Below, piece by piece: positions 34,849 to 48,820 of a DNA stretch of 64,000 nucleotides. The translations under genes were made by a program, and so were the position numbers. The notes below the pieces were generated by a model, which worked only from the letters and a program-made list of their open reading frames with translations, was not told the DNA's origin and did no database searches. How positions within the stretch are numbered: position 1 is the stretch's first letter; each line of letters opens with the position of its first letter. The DNA comes from Brugia malayi (taxonomy: Eukaryota; Nematoda; Chromadorea; Rhabditida; Onchocercidae): the NCBI RefSeq assembly GCF_000002995.4, contig NW_025062478.1, positions 10,412,001 through 10,476,000 on the forward strand, written 5' to 3'.

Positions 34849-36066
34849 ACCTTGCGCACTTTAAAGAAGAGAAATTCGCTTTGCTATTTCTATTTTTGTT
34901 GATTATTTATCTTTTCTGTTGATCAAATTGTAGTTATATATTCGTTTTTTGTTGAGAAGATATTGTTGATATCTTTTATCTTATATGCATATTAAGATCA
35001 TTTCCTTCACTGTTTTGTTTCCTGTAACGCATTTGTCAACATTAGCTTCATCCAATGATTTCATTTGTTTCAATTTTTCCACATTTTCAAATATTTGGGA
35101 TTATTAGCAAGAATGGAAAATTACACCGCTGCATCTCTTATAATTGATAAGATTGATTTATAAATGCTAAATAATTTCAGCTTCAAATTTGCTTTGTGCT
35201 GTATGTAAATTAGGTTATTAAATTCTTTTTACGGTTATCATATTTAACACCATGTGATGTAGATAGCTGTCAAATGAATTCTAATTGATGATTTCCAGTA
35301 CTTATAAACTTTTCAAATGCCAACCGTAATGAAACTATGAAGGAAAAAGGACGATGGCAAAGGTCCTATCATTTACTGATAGTAATCAGCAACGTTAGTT
35401 CCGTCCAATAACGTTGCACAATGTGGTTGGCATCATTTGAAATGCTGAACGGGATGTTATCGATTTGATATCTATGCTATGTAGCCAACAGAATTGCCTA
35501 ATGGCTTTACACGAAAAAGTCGGACTGGAATTATCTGCAATTCCTCATTGTAGAATTTAAGAGAGACAGGCTTCAATTTGTTCTTATAAACAAGGATGGT
35601 GGCAAGATATATTTTATAAATTTTTATCATACGTCCTTTTCATTTCTTTAATTGAAATTTAACAAATTCAAATAACCTGCAAAAGAGAATAAGTCAAATG
35701 TAGGCAGTCGTTGATTCCAAGCATCATTTTGACAAATTCAAACCGTGATTTAACATTTTTTCTAGTCGACATATATTAAATATAGGAAGTCATCGTCCAA
35801 ACGAGCACATAGAAAGTGAGGCACATCAATTCCTGAACTAAGTATAAAACAGTGCTTTTAACGATTCTTCTTTCATCCTCTTTCCGACATGGAATATCGA
35901 CATATAGTGTAAACGATATATAATTCAATCAACTGAAATTTATCTGCATTATTTTGGCTAATAAATTGTTACAGTCAGTGAACAAACGATTTAGCAGACT
36001 TTTTAAAATGGTTTAATCTATCATGATTTAATGCTTAGTAAAAAAAATCTATTCCATGAAAAAATT
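34849..36066. other. Spacer sequence with decayed remnants
   Basis: This is the 3' flank of E followed by minus-strand relatives of the zinc-finger unit upstream region and of the IIPVR exon remnant (about 35560-35450, broken by stops). No intact gene seen. Confidence 0.5.
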
Positions 36067-37109
36067 ATAAAAATACAAATGAACTTTCCATTTGGAAAAC
36101 TTTTGATTTCGGAATTTGAAAATTGAAAATATTAAGGAAAAACTTACCCAAATGAGAAAGGTTTGTAAACGAAACAACTTTCGCACACATCCCAGTCAGA
36201 TCCAACCGGTTTCAAAAGTGTAGGCATCCATGATTTCTTTATTTTTTAAGTTCTAAAGAATTAGTCACATTTATTTTAATCTGTTTAAAAGAAATTTTTT
36301 TTTTTTACATTTATAGTAAGCAAGCTGTTGCGTTTCCTTTTTGATCCATTTAGAGATCCGAGATAATTTTAAGGTAATAGAATAATTTTTGAAGCCTGAT
36401 TTGAATAGTTCTTACCTTTCAACAAACTCTTTAACTTTGAATGATATTTGTCTCTGTGTAAATTATTTGCCACTTTGCATTTAACTGATTCCATCACTGC
36501 GTTTTAAGTAAAAAAAGAGGACAAGGAATTATTTCCATCGTACGACTTTTCTAGTTGCAACTAAGTCCACAATTTCATAAATTTACAGCATGTTGGAGAT
36601 CATAAGGACCTTCCTGACAACAGATTTTGCATAAAAATACTTATAATCAACCCTATACTATGCAGCAAACAATGAATAAATAAAAGCAAATAATGTATAA
36701 GTGAGATGCAGCCAAGAATGTAAATGATATGTTGTGATTAAGATGATTCTTTTCTTTCCCAAAATTTATTTCTATTTTATTCATACAATAATCGAGGGAG
36801 GAATACATATGAGCAATTTCATTTTATTAGTAATTGAACACTATCGATACTTATTTGCAAATATCTCGTGCATAGCACACATGGCTACTTGCAAATGAAA
36901 TCAATGGATGAAGCTAATGTTGAGAAATGCGTTACAGGAATCAAAACAGTGAACGAAATGACCTTAATATGCATATAAGATAAAAGATATCAACAGCAGC
37001 TTGTCAACAAAAAAAGGAATATGTAACTAGAATTTGATCAATCCAAAATATAAATAATCAACGACTACAGAAATAGCAAAGCATTTCTTTTTTTTAAGGT
37101 GTGCAAGGT
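36067..37109. other. Inverted copy of 28698-29740
   Basis: It contains the same exon-like remnants on the minus strand (start codons near 36226 and 36493) and no additional gene. Confidence 0.5.
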
Positions 37110-38151
37110 TTAATGATTCTGCATGTGAAATTTCAAGCCATTTTTTGTCTGAAAATCTTTACTGCATACAGTACAGTGATAGACAGGTCTATTCACATCA
37201 TGAGTTCCCATGTGAGACTGCAAATGGTGTTTATGTGTGAAACTTTTCCTGCATGTTGGACAACTGTACGGCTTTTCACCGGTATGAATCATCATATGTT
37301 TTTTCATATTACCGGGTTCAGTGAAACTTTTCCTGCATATCGGACAACTGTACGGCTTTTCACCGGTATGAATCATCATATGTCTTTTCATATCCACGAA
37401 CTGAGTGAAATTCTTTTTGCATATTGAACAACTGTACGGCTTCTCATTGGCATGAAACATCATATGCTTTTTCATATAACTGAACTGAGTAAAATTCTTC
37501 TTACATAATGAACAACTGTACGGCTTCTCACGGGTATGAGTCATCATATGTCTATTTATATTGTAGGAGTCAGTGAAATTCTTTTTGCATGTCGGGCAAC
37601 TGTACAGCTTTTCACCGGTATGAATCATCATATGTTTATTCATATTACTGGAGTCAGTGAAATTCTTTTTGCATATCGGACAACTGCACGGCTTCTCACC
37701 GGTATGAGTTATCAAATGTCCTTTCATATGTGTTACTTCCTTTTGACATATATTGCAATGCTGTTTCCTTCCCGCCCTTCTTTCTTCCTTTGATAGTTCC
37801 ATTACTTTCATGACTGTTTCGATTGGAATTCGTTCATCACTGACTTTTGAAGCGGTTAAATCCAATGGTTTTGTTTGAAGCAATTGCAGTTCAATTTCCT
37901 CTTCATCCTTTCTTTCCATTGATAAGCCTTGTAATGCATCTCTTTTTTCTTTTGATATTGATAAATCCAATGGTTCTGTTTGATCCGTTTGCGCTGCCTC
38001 AAATGATATGATATTATCAATTTCACACTGTGTAAAATTTTAAATCCCGACGGTATTGTAGCGCTATGCTGTATTTTTAAATTTAAGTACTTACGGTTGT
38101 TTGAATATTGCTCAGTTGGAAGACGAAGAAGAATAAATAGATGAAACGCAT
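37110..38151 (-). CDS. C2H2 zinc-finger protein C, intact, right arm
   Basis: Leader exon 38151-38095 and exon 2 38027-37110 reproduce the left copy with the same protein by eye: hydrophobic leader, PLDLS and PLDLT, basic stretch, one shortened and seven canonical fingers. The alternative first exon lies at 38598-38521 with its GTAAGT donor preserved. Both arms keep this gene open while other members vary. That could be constraint or recent conversion between arms, and the near-identical flanks mean the two cannot be separated here. Confidence 0.85.
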
Positions 38152-39845
38152 GTCAATGAGAATAATTTGTTGTTAATTCTGAAAAACATTTAAATTTACT
38201 GACGGTTGCTTCTAAAGAATAATATCGCTGCTGTTTGACAAATGAGCAAAGGAGATATTTCTTCAAGTAAATGCTTTTCTAAATATATTAGATTATTTAC
38301 AAATTTGTCATCTAATTCCAAAATCCTTGTCATAACTCAAAAGTTTGAAAAGTGGTAGCATCTGCTATCGAAATGAATGAAACAGAACATCCTGAATGAA
38401 AACTGTAGGAGAGTCTGACAGAAGCCAACCGATCAATTCTGTTGGGTATTGTTAGATAATCGCATGTATAAGTTCTCATTCAGATGGGAGTGGCAAACTA
38501 TACGTGTATTGATAACTTACGTCCGCGTATAATAACATATTTATAGTTATAATAATAGAATATATATTAGTGTATAGTAAAATGACAATAGCAGTCATTG
38601 TTTAATCCTTTATACTCAATGATTTCTTTTCAGCTTCTGCATTGGTTGTTATAAATAATTTATGCAAAGCAGTTGTGACATTTTTTGCAATTTTATTTCA
38701 TTTCATTTCAATGTTCCCAGATTTTCAAATCTTTGGGAATATTAACGTGAGTGGAAGACTGCTGCATCTTTGGGAATATTAGCGTGAGTGAAAACTGCTA
38801 CATTTTGTTGCATCTCCTATAATTGGTAATACTGATTTACAAATTCATCCAGTCTTTCGCTCGGACTTCATTTTTAAACTTAATTTTCAAATTTGCTTTG
38901 TGTTAGGCTTAAATTATGCTTATTAAAATTTTTTACGGTCATCGTATATAACATATAATGTGACAAACTTAACAATCAAATGAATACCAACTGAAAAAAA
39001 AAAGACGATAGTAAAGTCCTATCAGTAATCAGCAACGTCGGTTCCGTCCAATAACGTTCCACAATGCCTGGTTGCATCACTTGAAATGCTGAATGGGAAT
39101 AATCGGTTTGCCATCCATGGCTATGTAACCACTAGAGTTGCCCAAAGGCTCCACACGACAAGCTCGGACTGGAATTATCTGAAATCCCTCATTGTAAAAC
39201 TCTTTCAAAATTAAAGGTATATATAAGAAGTACAGAGAGGACAGGCTTCAATTTGTTCTGATAAATAAGGATGGTAACAAGATATAACTTATACATATTT
39301 CGCATATTTCCTCGTCATCTTCTTTAATTGAAATTTAAACAAATTCAAATAACTTACAAAAAAGAATAAGTCAAATGTGAGCAGTCGTTTATTTCAAGCA
39401 TCACTTTGGCAAATTCAAACCGTGATTTAACATTATTCCAATCGACATGTTAAGTATAAATAATTATCCAAACATCACATCCTGAACTAAGTACAAAACA
39501 ATGCTTTTAACAATTCGTTTTTCATCCTCTTTCTGATATTGGCATGCAGTGTAGCACGAAATTAATTTAGTTATTTCTGGATTTGATCTTTAAATATATT
39601 TTATACTAGTGATTTTATGCATAATAATTTGCAACATTACAGTCAACTTCCTTTTTTTCTTACTTATTCGAGTGTCGAACTATTCGTTATCAATGATTGA
39701 ATAAGTTAATGACTAAAAATGATATTTAATTCGATCAACTGTAATTCATATATTTTCTATCAAATATCGACTACCGGCTGGCTAGTAAATCGTTACAGTC
39801 ACAGGCGATTTAACAGACTTTTTAAAAATGAATTAATTCATCCAT
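38152..39845. other. Upstream region of gene C, right arm
   Basis: It contains alternative exon 1a on the minus strand (38598-38521), a duplicated element of about 35 bp ending in ATATT(A/C)CCAAAGAT near 38740-38790, and the IIPVR exon remnant at 39247-39077 in an open frame. No other gene seen. Confidence 0.5.
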
Positions 39846-40049
39846 TATTTAATGCCTAGTAAGAAAACAATTAATATAATAAAATCTATTAAAAAAAAAA
39901 AAAAAACGATGAAAATATAAATGAAATTTTCACTTAGGAATCGACGAAATTGAAGATATTAAGGAAAACTTACCTAAAAAAGGCATGTAAGCGAAACAAC
40001 CTTCGCACATATCCCAATCAGATCCAACCGGTTTCAAAAGTGTAGGCAT
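39846..40049 (-). CDS. Two-exon micropeptide candidate, right arm
   Basis: Exon 1 (40049-39974) and exon 2 (about 39886-39846) match the left-arm model, including the phase-1 GTAAGT donor and the long T tract before the acceptor. No substitution was noticed in the coding part. Confidence 0.3.
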
Positions 40050-42064
40050 TCATGATTTCTTTATTTTTTAAGTTCTAAAGAATTAGTCACATTTCTTTTA
40101 ATCTGATAGAAAAACGATGTAAAGAGTTGCTAAATTTGGAAAAACTTAGCGAAATGTTTAACCTTTAACAAAATATATAATCTGATAACTCAGTAGCACT
40201 ACATTTCTTAGCAACTAATAAAATGAATTTGATTACTGACTCCAATTGACATTTGTTATTAAGAAGTGTTTTCATTTTAAAACCATATTTTAAATTCTTT
40301 CTTAGAAAAATTTTCCAATAATAAATTAAATTATCAAATCTTCCGTAAAATTTTGCTTCCACAACAATTATTTCATTCTTATTTATGAATTTATATATAA
40401 ATAAAAAAGAAGGTTATTCACCATTTTCTTTTTTATTTTTTATTTGATTTAAATAATTAGGTACATAAAATTTACTAAAGCGCACAAAGTTATCGCTTCT
40501 GGTAATATCCAAAAAGCTATGATCTCTAATGATTAACATGATATTACAATTTCTATATTTCCAGTAGAAATAAATTATAAAATGAAATTGGCAATTTTCT
40601 GCTTTTTTCAATGTCAAATGTGATATGCAAAGATGTTTAAAGGCATTGAAATTTAAAGGTAATGAAATGAAAAGAATAAAAAATAATTACTTCAAAATTT
40701 TCGTTCATTTATTCGAAGCTAATTAAATTGTTAATTTAAATACAAAAATTTCCAAAATATATAATTTAATGCACTTTCTCTGAAAAAGATTTCTTTTTAA
40801 TTCAATCGACGAAAGAGTGTTCAAGTTTACTTCAATCTAAAAAGATAGAAATCTTTAATCCGTTGCAACCTCAATGACAACAAGATTTTTAATTATATAC
40901 TTAAAGGATAATGAAAAAATGAATAGTGATATTTCATCTTCTTCACTGAAATGTTTCGATAAGTTATTTTTTCGTGCTCAAATTTGAAATAAATATTAGC
41001 AGTAATTTCACAAGTTTTATTCAACCTACACAAACCTTATTTACTCATCAAAACAAGTCTGTTGCGCTATAGAGCTAATCACTCCTTTAATTACATTCCT
41101 TTTTTATGTCACAAAAATTTTCGTCACGCAATAAATGATGATAGTCATAAATGCAGAATGAAAGAAAAAAGGTCAATTATGGAAATTGAAGTAAATTTAA
41201 CTCAAAAGATCACTTATGTCAAGTCAGGATTTTGTGGTTATATTCAATGAAATCCAATATTATTTAATAAAGAAAAGTTTTTACGATTTGTATTAGTAGG
41301 ATTATGCAATGTGAGAATTATTAACATTATGAATATTTTGCTCCAGCAGAAATAGTTGCACAGACATATTTGATCTTTATGGCACAATGTTTCCTTATAT
41401 AACTCTTCAAGTGTTTCATCCATTCGAAGCATTTATTAGTTGCCAACCAATTATTCGGTCATTTCACAATAGAAATATCAGAGCTTATTTCTATTTAACC
41501 TGCACGCTTTAACGATTCCGCATATGTGGTTTCAAGTCGGGTTTAATTCAAAAAACTTTACTAGCTAATGCTGTTATTCACTGATGGATTCACTACTGGG
41601 TTAGATTATCAAATATTTTTAGTGAATGGAATTTTGAACGCAAATAGAGTAACTGAAACAGAATTCTGAATGCGAATCGACAAATGAAATGAATGGATGA
41701 AGTTTTCATTGCAAATTGCGTAGTTAACTTTATGGTATCCATGTTGTTTATGCAATAATCGAGTAAGCAATTTAATTTCATTAATAATTTAACAACAGCA
41801 ATATTAATTTCCAAGTTCTTCATGCATAGCATACAAGGTACCACGTAGGAACGGTTAGGGAACTTATTTATTCTAACAAAAACAAATATACATATATGAC
41901 CAAGACGCGGAACTATAACAACAATAACAGCGAGAGATAAAGAGTTATCTAACAAATAAAGAAGTGATAGAAAAATTGACTGATGAAAAATATAAATAAT
42001 CAATAGCAGCAGAAATAGCAATGCGTATTTTTTATAAAATAAAATAAAGAGTAAAGCGCAACCT
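40050..42064. other. Inverted copy of 23733-25747
   Basis: It carries the zinc-finger C-terminal relic at about 41509-41556 (minus strand) and the 3' flank of gene B. It differs from the left copy by a few bases, for example near 40408-40430. No gene is supported. The long frame at 42021-41593 lacks an ATG and is flanking sequence. Confidence 0.5.
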
Positions 42065-43605
42065 TTAATGATCCCGCATGTGTAATTTCAATCCGCATTT
42101 AGTCTGAAAATCTTTACTGCATACAGTACAGTGGTAGACTGGTCTGTTTATATCATGAGTTAGCATGTGAGACTGCAAATGGTATTTTTGTGTGAAACTT
42201 TTTCTGCATATTGGACAATTGTACGGCTTTTCACCGGTATGAATCAGCATATGTTTTTTCATATCCCCGAACTGAGTGAAACTTTTCTTGCATATTGAAC
42301 AACTGTACGGCTTCTCACCGGTATGAATCATCATATGTATTTTCATATTTCCCAATTGAGTAAAATTCTTTTTGCATATTGAACAACTGTACGGCTTCTC
42401 ACCGGTATGAATCATCACATGTTTTTTCATATTACTGAACTGAGTAAAATTTTTTTTGCATGTTGGACAACTGTACGGCTTTTGACCGGCATGAGTCAGC
42501 ATGTGTTGCTTAATATTAGCCGAGTTAGTGAAATTCCTTTTGCATATCGGACAATTGTATGGTTTCTCACCGGTATGAGTCATCATATGTTTTTTCATAT
42601 CCCCGAACTGAGTGAAATTCTTTTTGCATATTGAACAACTGTACGGCTTCTCACCGGTATGAGTCATCATATGTTTTTTCATATTACTGAACTGAGTGAA
42701 ATTCTTTTTGCATACTGAACAACTGTACGGTTTTCTACCGGCATGTGTCATCATATGCCTTTTTCTATTGCCGGACTCAATGAAGCTCTTTTTGCATACT
42801 GGACAACTGTACGGCTTTTCACCGGTATGAGTCATCATATGTTTTTTCATATCCCCGAATTGAGTGAAATTCTTCTTGCATATTGAACAACTGTACGGCT
42901 TCTCACCGGTATGAGTCATCACATGTTTTTTCATATCCCCGAACTGAGTGAAATTCTTTTTGCATATTGAACAACTGTACGGCTTCTCACCGGTATGAGT
43001 CATCATATGTTTTTTCATATTACTGAACTGAGTGAAATTCTTTTTGCATATTGAACAACTGTACGCTTTCTCACCGGTATGAGTCATCATATGTTTTTTC
43101 ATATTACTGAACTGAGTAAAGTTCTTTTTGCATGTCGGACAACTGTACGGCTTCTCATCGGTATGAGTCATCGTATGTTCTTGCTTTTGGTGTACATCGT
43201 GGCGTTGCTTCTTTTTCGTTCTACTTTCCTGCTTTGACATTTCCATTACTTTCATGACTGTTTCGATTGGAATTCGTTCATCACTGACTTTTGAAGCGGT
43301 TGAATACAATGTTTTTGTTTGAAGCAATTGCAGTCCAATTTCTTCTTCACACTTTCTTTCCATTGATAAGCCTTGTAATGCATTGCCTTTCTCTTTCACT
43401 TTTGATATTGATAAATCCAATGGTTCTGTTTGATCCGTTTGCGCTACCTCAAATGATATGCAATTATCAATCTCATACCGGGTAAAAATTTAAATCTCCA
43501 TGGTATCGCAACGCTATGTTCTATTTTTTAAACTTTAAATGGGCTTACGGTTGTTTGAATATTGTTCAGTTGCAAAAAGAAGAAGAAGAAATAGATGAAA
43601 TGCAT
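42065..43605 (-). CDS. C2H2 zinc-finger protein B, intact, thirteen fingers
   Basis: Exon 1 (43605-43549) codes MHFIYFFFFFLQLNNIQTT and ends at a phase-0 GTAAGC donor. Exon 2 (43471-42065) carries PLDLS, a basic RTKKKQRH stretch, a first finger without cysteines, and thirteen canonical fingers. Most helices read QFSNMKK or QFGDMKK. Exceptions are finger 5 (ESGNRKR), finger 8 (NSANIKQ), finger 12 (QKYHLQS) and the final YHC finger. The whole frame is open, giving 487 residues with the leader. Compared with the left copy one finger is absent and another is split into two, so finger number is equal but composition differs. Probably the functional copy of this locus. Confidence 0.88.
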
Positions 43606-46600
43606 GCCAACTGCCAACGAGAATAATTTGTTGCCAATTCTGAAAACATTCAAATTTACTAGGCAATTGCTCATTGACAAATGCCGAAGGAAAAATTTGC
43701 CCAAATAAATGCTTTTCTAGATTATCATCGAGTCCCAAAATTCTAATCAGAGCTCTGAAAAGAGAACAAAATAAATGAAAGAAATTTGTGGAAGAGAGTT
43801 TGACAGAGGCCTTCTGTTACTTCTGTTAGATATTGTTAAATAATCGCATGTATAAATGCTCATTCAGATGGAGGTGGCAACTATGTATATTGATAACTTT
43901 CTTCCGCGTGCAACAAACAATATGGGGCTAATAGTAATAGAATATAAATTATTACATTTAATGATATAATAATAGCAATCAGTGTTTGATCCTTTTCACT
44001 GAATAATTTCATTTCAGTTGCTATATTATACTGTTGAAAATAATTTATGTATAGCAATTGTGACATTTTTTGCAATATTATTTCCTTTTGTTTCAATTTT
44101 TCCACATTTTCCAGTCTTTGGGAATATTAACGAGAGGGAAAACTACGTTGCTGCAACTCTTGTAATTGATAATATTGATTTATGAATGTTAAATTTTTCA
44201 TCAAATATTTCGTTTGGATTTCATTTTTAAAGTTTATTTTCAAATTTGCTTTGTGTTATCTGTGTAAATTAAGCATATTAAAAATTTTTACAGTCATCGT
44301 ATATAACACCATATGATGACGATAGCTTCAAATCAAATGATTACATTTGATGATTTCTAATACTCATTAACCCTTCAAATTCCAAGCATAATAAAACTAA
44401 AAAAAAGGCGGTAAAGTCCTACCAGTTAGGAACAACGTTGGTTCCGTCCAATAACAGTTGGCTGTCGTGGAAGATTTATAAATTCAATTATTTTTAGAGA
44501 GGCTGCTGATCTCGAAGAGATTTGTTGGATTTAAATGTTTGGGGTAACAAAAAAATATAATAATTCCTTTATTAGCAGAAGCAGTTAGCACAGTAACTTG
44601 ATAGAGAAGAACTGAAGTTGAATTCTCCTGATTCTTGGTAAAATTACTAGGCACTTTCCCGTAGGGAAGTGTTCATAGTAATTTTAATATCGTGAGACTC
44701 TAAAATATTATATGAGTAAGTAATATGTTCTATGAAATCTTGCAAATAAAGCTTATAACTCTTTTTGTTTTCAACCCTATGTTTAGTCTTAAATCTTTTA
44801 CATATTGTTTACACAGTATCTGCTCATTTAGTTGATCTCATTATTGTGTCGCCACTAATTGTGAATTATCCTTGAATCTACGAAGTTAACAACCTTTGCT
44901 TAATAATATCCTTTGCGGTTTGTCAACTAGTAATTAAATTTGCTTGTAAACTAATCAGTTTTTTTTTTTTTTTTTTTTTTTTTTTTGTTACTGTCTAATC
45001 AAGCTTTTTGTTAGACTGGTTACTCTTTCTTATTGTAAATCATATACTTTTTTACGCATATTGCTTGCTATATAAGAAGACTGAAAACTGAAAACATTTT
45101 TGCATGTTAATTAAACACTAGAATGGACCTTTCAGAAAATATAAATGTTTGAAGCATCTTGAACTAGAAAGAACTGAATTTCATGCACCTGTAAAGAAAG
45201 CAAACTTTTATAAATTTCAAATACATATCGCCTACAATATGATGTTATTCAGGACGAAGCTACAGCAGTATAGAGCCTCATGCTAATAAAGCAGTTTACC
45301 ATGTAACTGTTTCCTTCATGAATCACACCTTTTCAATTTATTTCCAAGCCATCAATAATAGTAAAGGCTATTGTAATTATATTCCTTTTCTTGGCTTGTG
45401 GCATCAAATTTGTCGTAGAAGATTTGTAAATTTAATTATTTTGGGAGAAGTTGCTAGTCTGGATGTAAGTGTAAATATTTAAATTTTGGCTTGAATTGTT
45501 TGTTGTTCTTCTATAAGAAAATTCTGTTACTCTTATTGATTACATATTTTTTTCCTAAGCCTATGTCACTAATTAAGTTCATTAATGTATAATTGCTAAG
45601 TAAATTAGCAATATCATGGCTGGGTTTAATTCACTGCAAAATTATGAACACAGACTTTTGTTCATAAAATTCCTTCACATGAGTAAAAAAGTATGATGGC
45701 TGCTATATTTACTATTTATTTGTATCTTTTGTTATTTCTGCCATGATTTCAAGCGTGTGTTCACATGAACGCCCGTTATATTACTTTCATTGTTTGTTTT
45801 CTTTCTCATTTTGTACTTGTTTTATGTATGGTTACTTAATTTTCTGAATGTTTTTTATAGTGAAATAAAGCAAGCGAGACGCTTCGTTTATACAAGATCT
45901 GTGAGATGATACTTGATTAGTTCATTTTTCAGAAAGAATGTACTGTATGTAAACTGAGTTAAAGTGATGCTACTATATTATTAAAGTTTGCCAATTATAT
46001 CATGCACGTTGGGCGCTATTTTAAGGAGATTTTGATTGATCTTAACAAGAAAAATGACATGAAAAATGATAAAAATTTATATGACCAAGATTAACGCAAC
46101 TATAACAACAATAATAGTGAGAGAGAATTATTTAACAAATAAAGACAAATGACAGAAGAATTTGCTGATGAAAAATATAAATAATCAATAATAACAGGAA
46201 TAGCAATGCGTATTTAATTTAAAATAAAAGGTAAAGCGTAACTTTTAATGATGCTAAATAGAAATAAGCTCTGATATTTCTATTGTGAAATGACCGAATA
46301 ATTGGTTGGCAACTAATAAATGCTTCGAATGGATGAAACACTTGAAGAGTTATATAAGGAAACATGTTGTTATATCGCTTCTACCATTTAAATAAAGCAT
46401 GAATCATGTTGAATGGGAAAAAAAGTTTATTGATGATGAAAGTTTAATAAGAAAACATTTTATTTTGATTATGATCAAATAATCATCATTCATTATTTCT
46501 TCCTCTAAACATTATTCATTGTCACTATGGAGTTTTTATTTTTAAAAAAAAGACTACCGCTTTTATTTTCTCTTTTTTTTATTATGGTTTAAATTTGAAA

Positions 46601-46652
46601 GGTTGATAATTGTTAGAAATATCAATTGGTACTCATTTGACTACGCAAAGGA
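43606..46652. other. Inverted copy of about 19140-22193
   Basis: At about 43,897 the first-exon donor that reads GTAAGT in the left arm is GAAAGT, and neighbouring bases differ more than elsewhere in the arms. A poly-T run lies at 44959-44986. The gene B 3'-flank relic lies at about 46180-46260. No gene is supported. Confidence 0.55.
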
Positions 46653-47558
46653 GAAATTTCATCAAGTAAATGCTATTCCAAATATATTAGATTATTTATA
46701 AATTTATAATCGAATCCCAAAATCCTTATCATAACTAAAAAGTTTGAAAAGTGGTAACATCTTCAATCGAAATAAATGGAACAAAATATACTGAATGAAA
46801 TTTGTAGGAGAGTTTGACAGAGACTACCCGATTACGTTCGCTTAGCTATTGTTAGAGAATCGTTTGTATAAATGCTCATTCAGATGGGAGTGGCAAACTA
46901 CGTGTATTGTTTTTGCGTCAACTTATAATAAAATATGCATAGTAACTATGCATAATAATAATAGAATATACTGTAGTGTAAAATAAAATGATAACAGTGG
47001 TTAATGTTTAGTCCTTTATACTGAATAGTTTCTTTTCAGCTGCTGTATTGTGTTATTGAAAATAATTTATGCAAAGCAATTGTGACATTTTTTGCAATTT
47101 TATTTCATTTCGCTTCAATTTTTTCACATTTTCAAATATTTAGGAATATTAACGAGAGGAGGAAACTACATTGCTCCTATAATTGATAATAATGATTTTT
47201 AAATGTTAAATGCTTCATCAAATATTTCGTTTGGACTTCATTTTTAGAATAATTTTTAAATTAGTTGTGTTATCTGTGTAAAATGTAAAAATCTTACAGT
47301 CATCATATATAACACCATGTGATGAAAATAGCTGTCAAATGAATATCAATTGATAACTTCCAATACTCATTAACTCGTTAAATTCCAAGCATAATCAAAG
47401 CAAAGAAAGGTATTGCAACACATTGCTTCAAAGAAACCAACAATAACTTGTCAACAAAAAAAGGAATATGTAACTAGAATTTGACCAATAGAAAATATAA
47501 ATAATTAACAATAACAGAAATAGCAAAGCGCATTTCTTTTCTTTAAAGTGCGTAAGGT

Positions 47559-48820
47559 TTAATGATTCTGCATGTGAAATTTCAAGCCGGCTTTAGTCTG
47601 AAAATCTTTACTGCATACAGTACAGTGATAGACTGGTCTATTCACGTCATGAGTTCCCATGTGAGACTGCAAATGGTGTTTATGTGTGAAACTTTTCCTG
47701 CATATCGGGCAACTGTGCAGCTTTTCACCGTTGTGGATCATCATATGTTTTTTCATATCCCCGAGCTGAGTGAAATTCTTTTTGCATATTGAACAACTGT
47801 ACGGCTTCTCATCGGCATGAAACATCATATGTTCTTTCAGATTACTGAACTGAGTAAAATTCATTTTGCATAATGAACAACTGTACGGCTTCTCACGGGT
47901 ATGAGTCATCATATGTTTTTTCATATTACTGGAGTCAGTGAAATTTTTTTTGCATGTCGGGCAACTGTACGGCTTTTGGCCGGTATGAGTCATCATATGT
48001 TTTTTCATATCCCCGGACTGAGCGAAATTCTTCTTGCATATTGAACAACTGTACGGCTTCTCACCGGTATGAGTCATCATATGTTTTTTCATATCCCCGG
48101 ACTGAGCGAAATTCTTCTTGCATATTGAACAACTGTACGGCTTCTCACCGGTATGAGTCATCATATGTTTTTTCATATTACTGGAGTCAGTGAAATTTTT
48201 TTTGCATGTCGGGCAACTGTACGGCTTTTCGCCGGTATGAGTCATCATATGTTTTTTCATATTACTGAACTGAGTAAAATTCTTTTTGCACATTGGACAA
48301 CTGCACGGCTTCTCACCTGTATGAGTCATCATATGTTCTTTCATGTTTGATACTTCCTTTCGACATATATCACAACGCTTCTTCGTTCTCGCCCTTCCTT
48401 CTTGCCTTGATAGTTTCACTACTGTTTCGATTGGAACGAGCCGTAACAGTGGTTTTATTCGTTCATCACTCACTCCCTCCACTGATAAACTTTGTGCCCT
48501 ATTTCCTTCCTTTTTTGCTTTTGGAGCCGATAAATCCAAGAGCTTTGTTTGCAACACTTGCAATCCAATTTCTTCTTCACCCTTTCTTTCCATTGATAAG
48601 CCTTGTAATCCATCCCCCTTCACTTTCACTTTTGATATTGATAAATCCAACGGTTCTGTTTGATCCGTTTGCGCTACCTCAAATGATATGAAATTATCAA
48701 TCTGATACCGTGTAAAATTTTAAATCGCAACGCTATGTTACATTTTTATACTTTAAATGGACTTACGGTGGTTTGAATATTGTTCAGTTGGAAGAAGAAG
48801 AAAATATAGATGAAATGCAT
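47559..48820 (-). CDS. C2H2 zinc-finger protein, array unit R1
   Basis: Leader exon 48820-48767 (MHFIYIFFFFQLNNIQTT) joins exon 2 (48701-47559) in phase 0 across a 65-nt intron. Exon 2: PLDLS, LLDLS in the second position, a basic RARTKKR stretch, one shortened finger, then nine canonical fingers. Helix contact residues (-1, 2, 3, 6) read mostly QSNK, DSNK and QGDK. The last two fingers differ (HKHHLQS and the YHC finger). The frame is fully open, giving about 398 residues with the leader. It is the innermost unit and has no left-arm partner. Confidence 0.88.

Larger units (their letters stand above)
29741..36066. other. Palindrome spacer
   Basis: The arms stop matching closely at 29740 and 36067. 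The outer parts of the spacer (29741-30620 and about 35230-36066) still resemble each other in inverted orientation but with many substitutions and indels. Older inverted sequence therefore continues inward beyond the homogenised arms. The spacer holds zinc-finger genes D and E, both on the plus strand, and a truncated copy of the 13.2-kb terminal exon. Confidence 0.8.
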
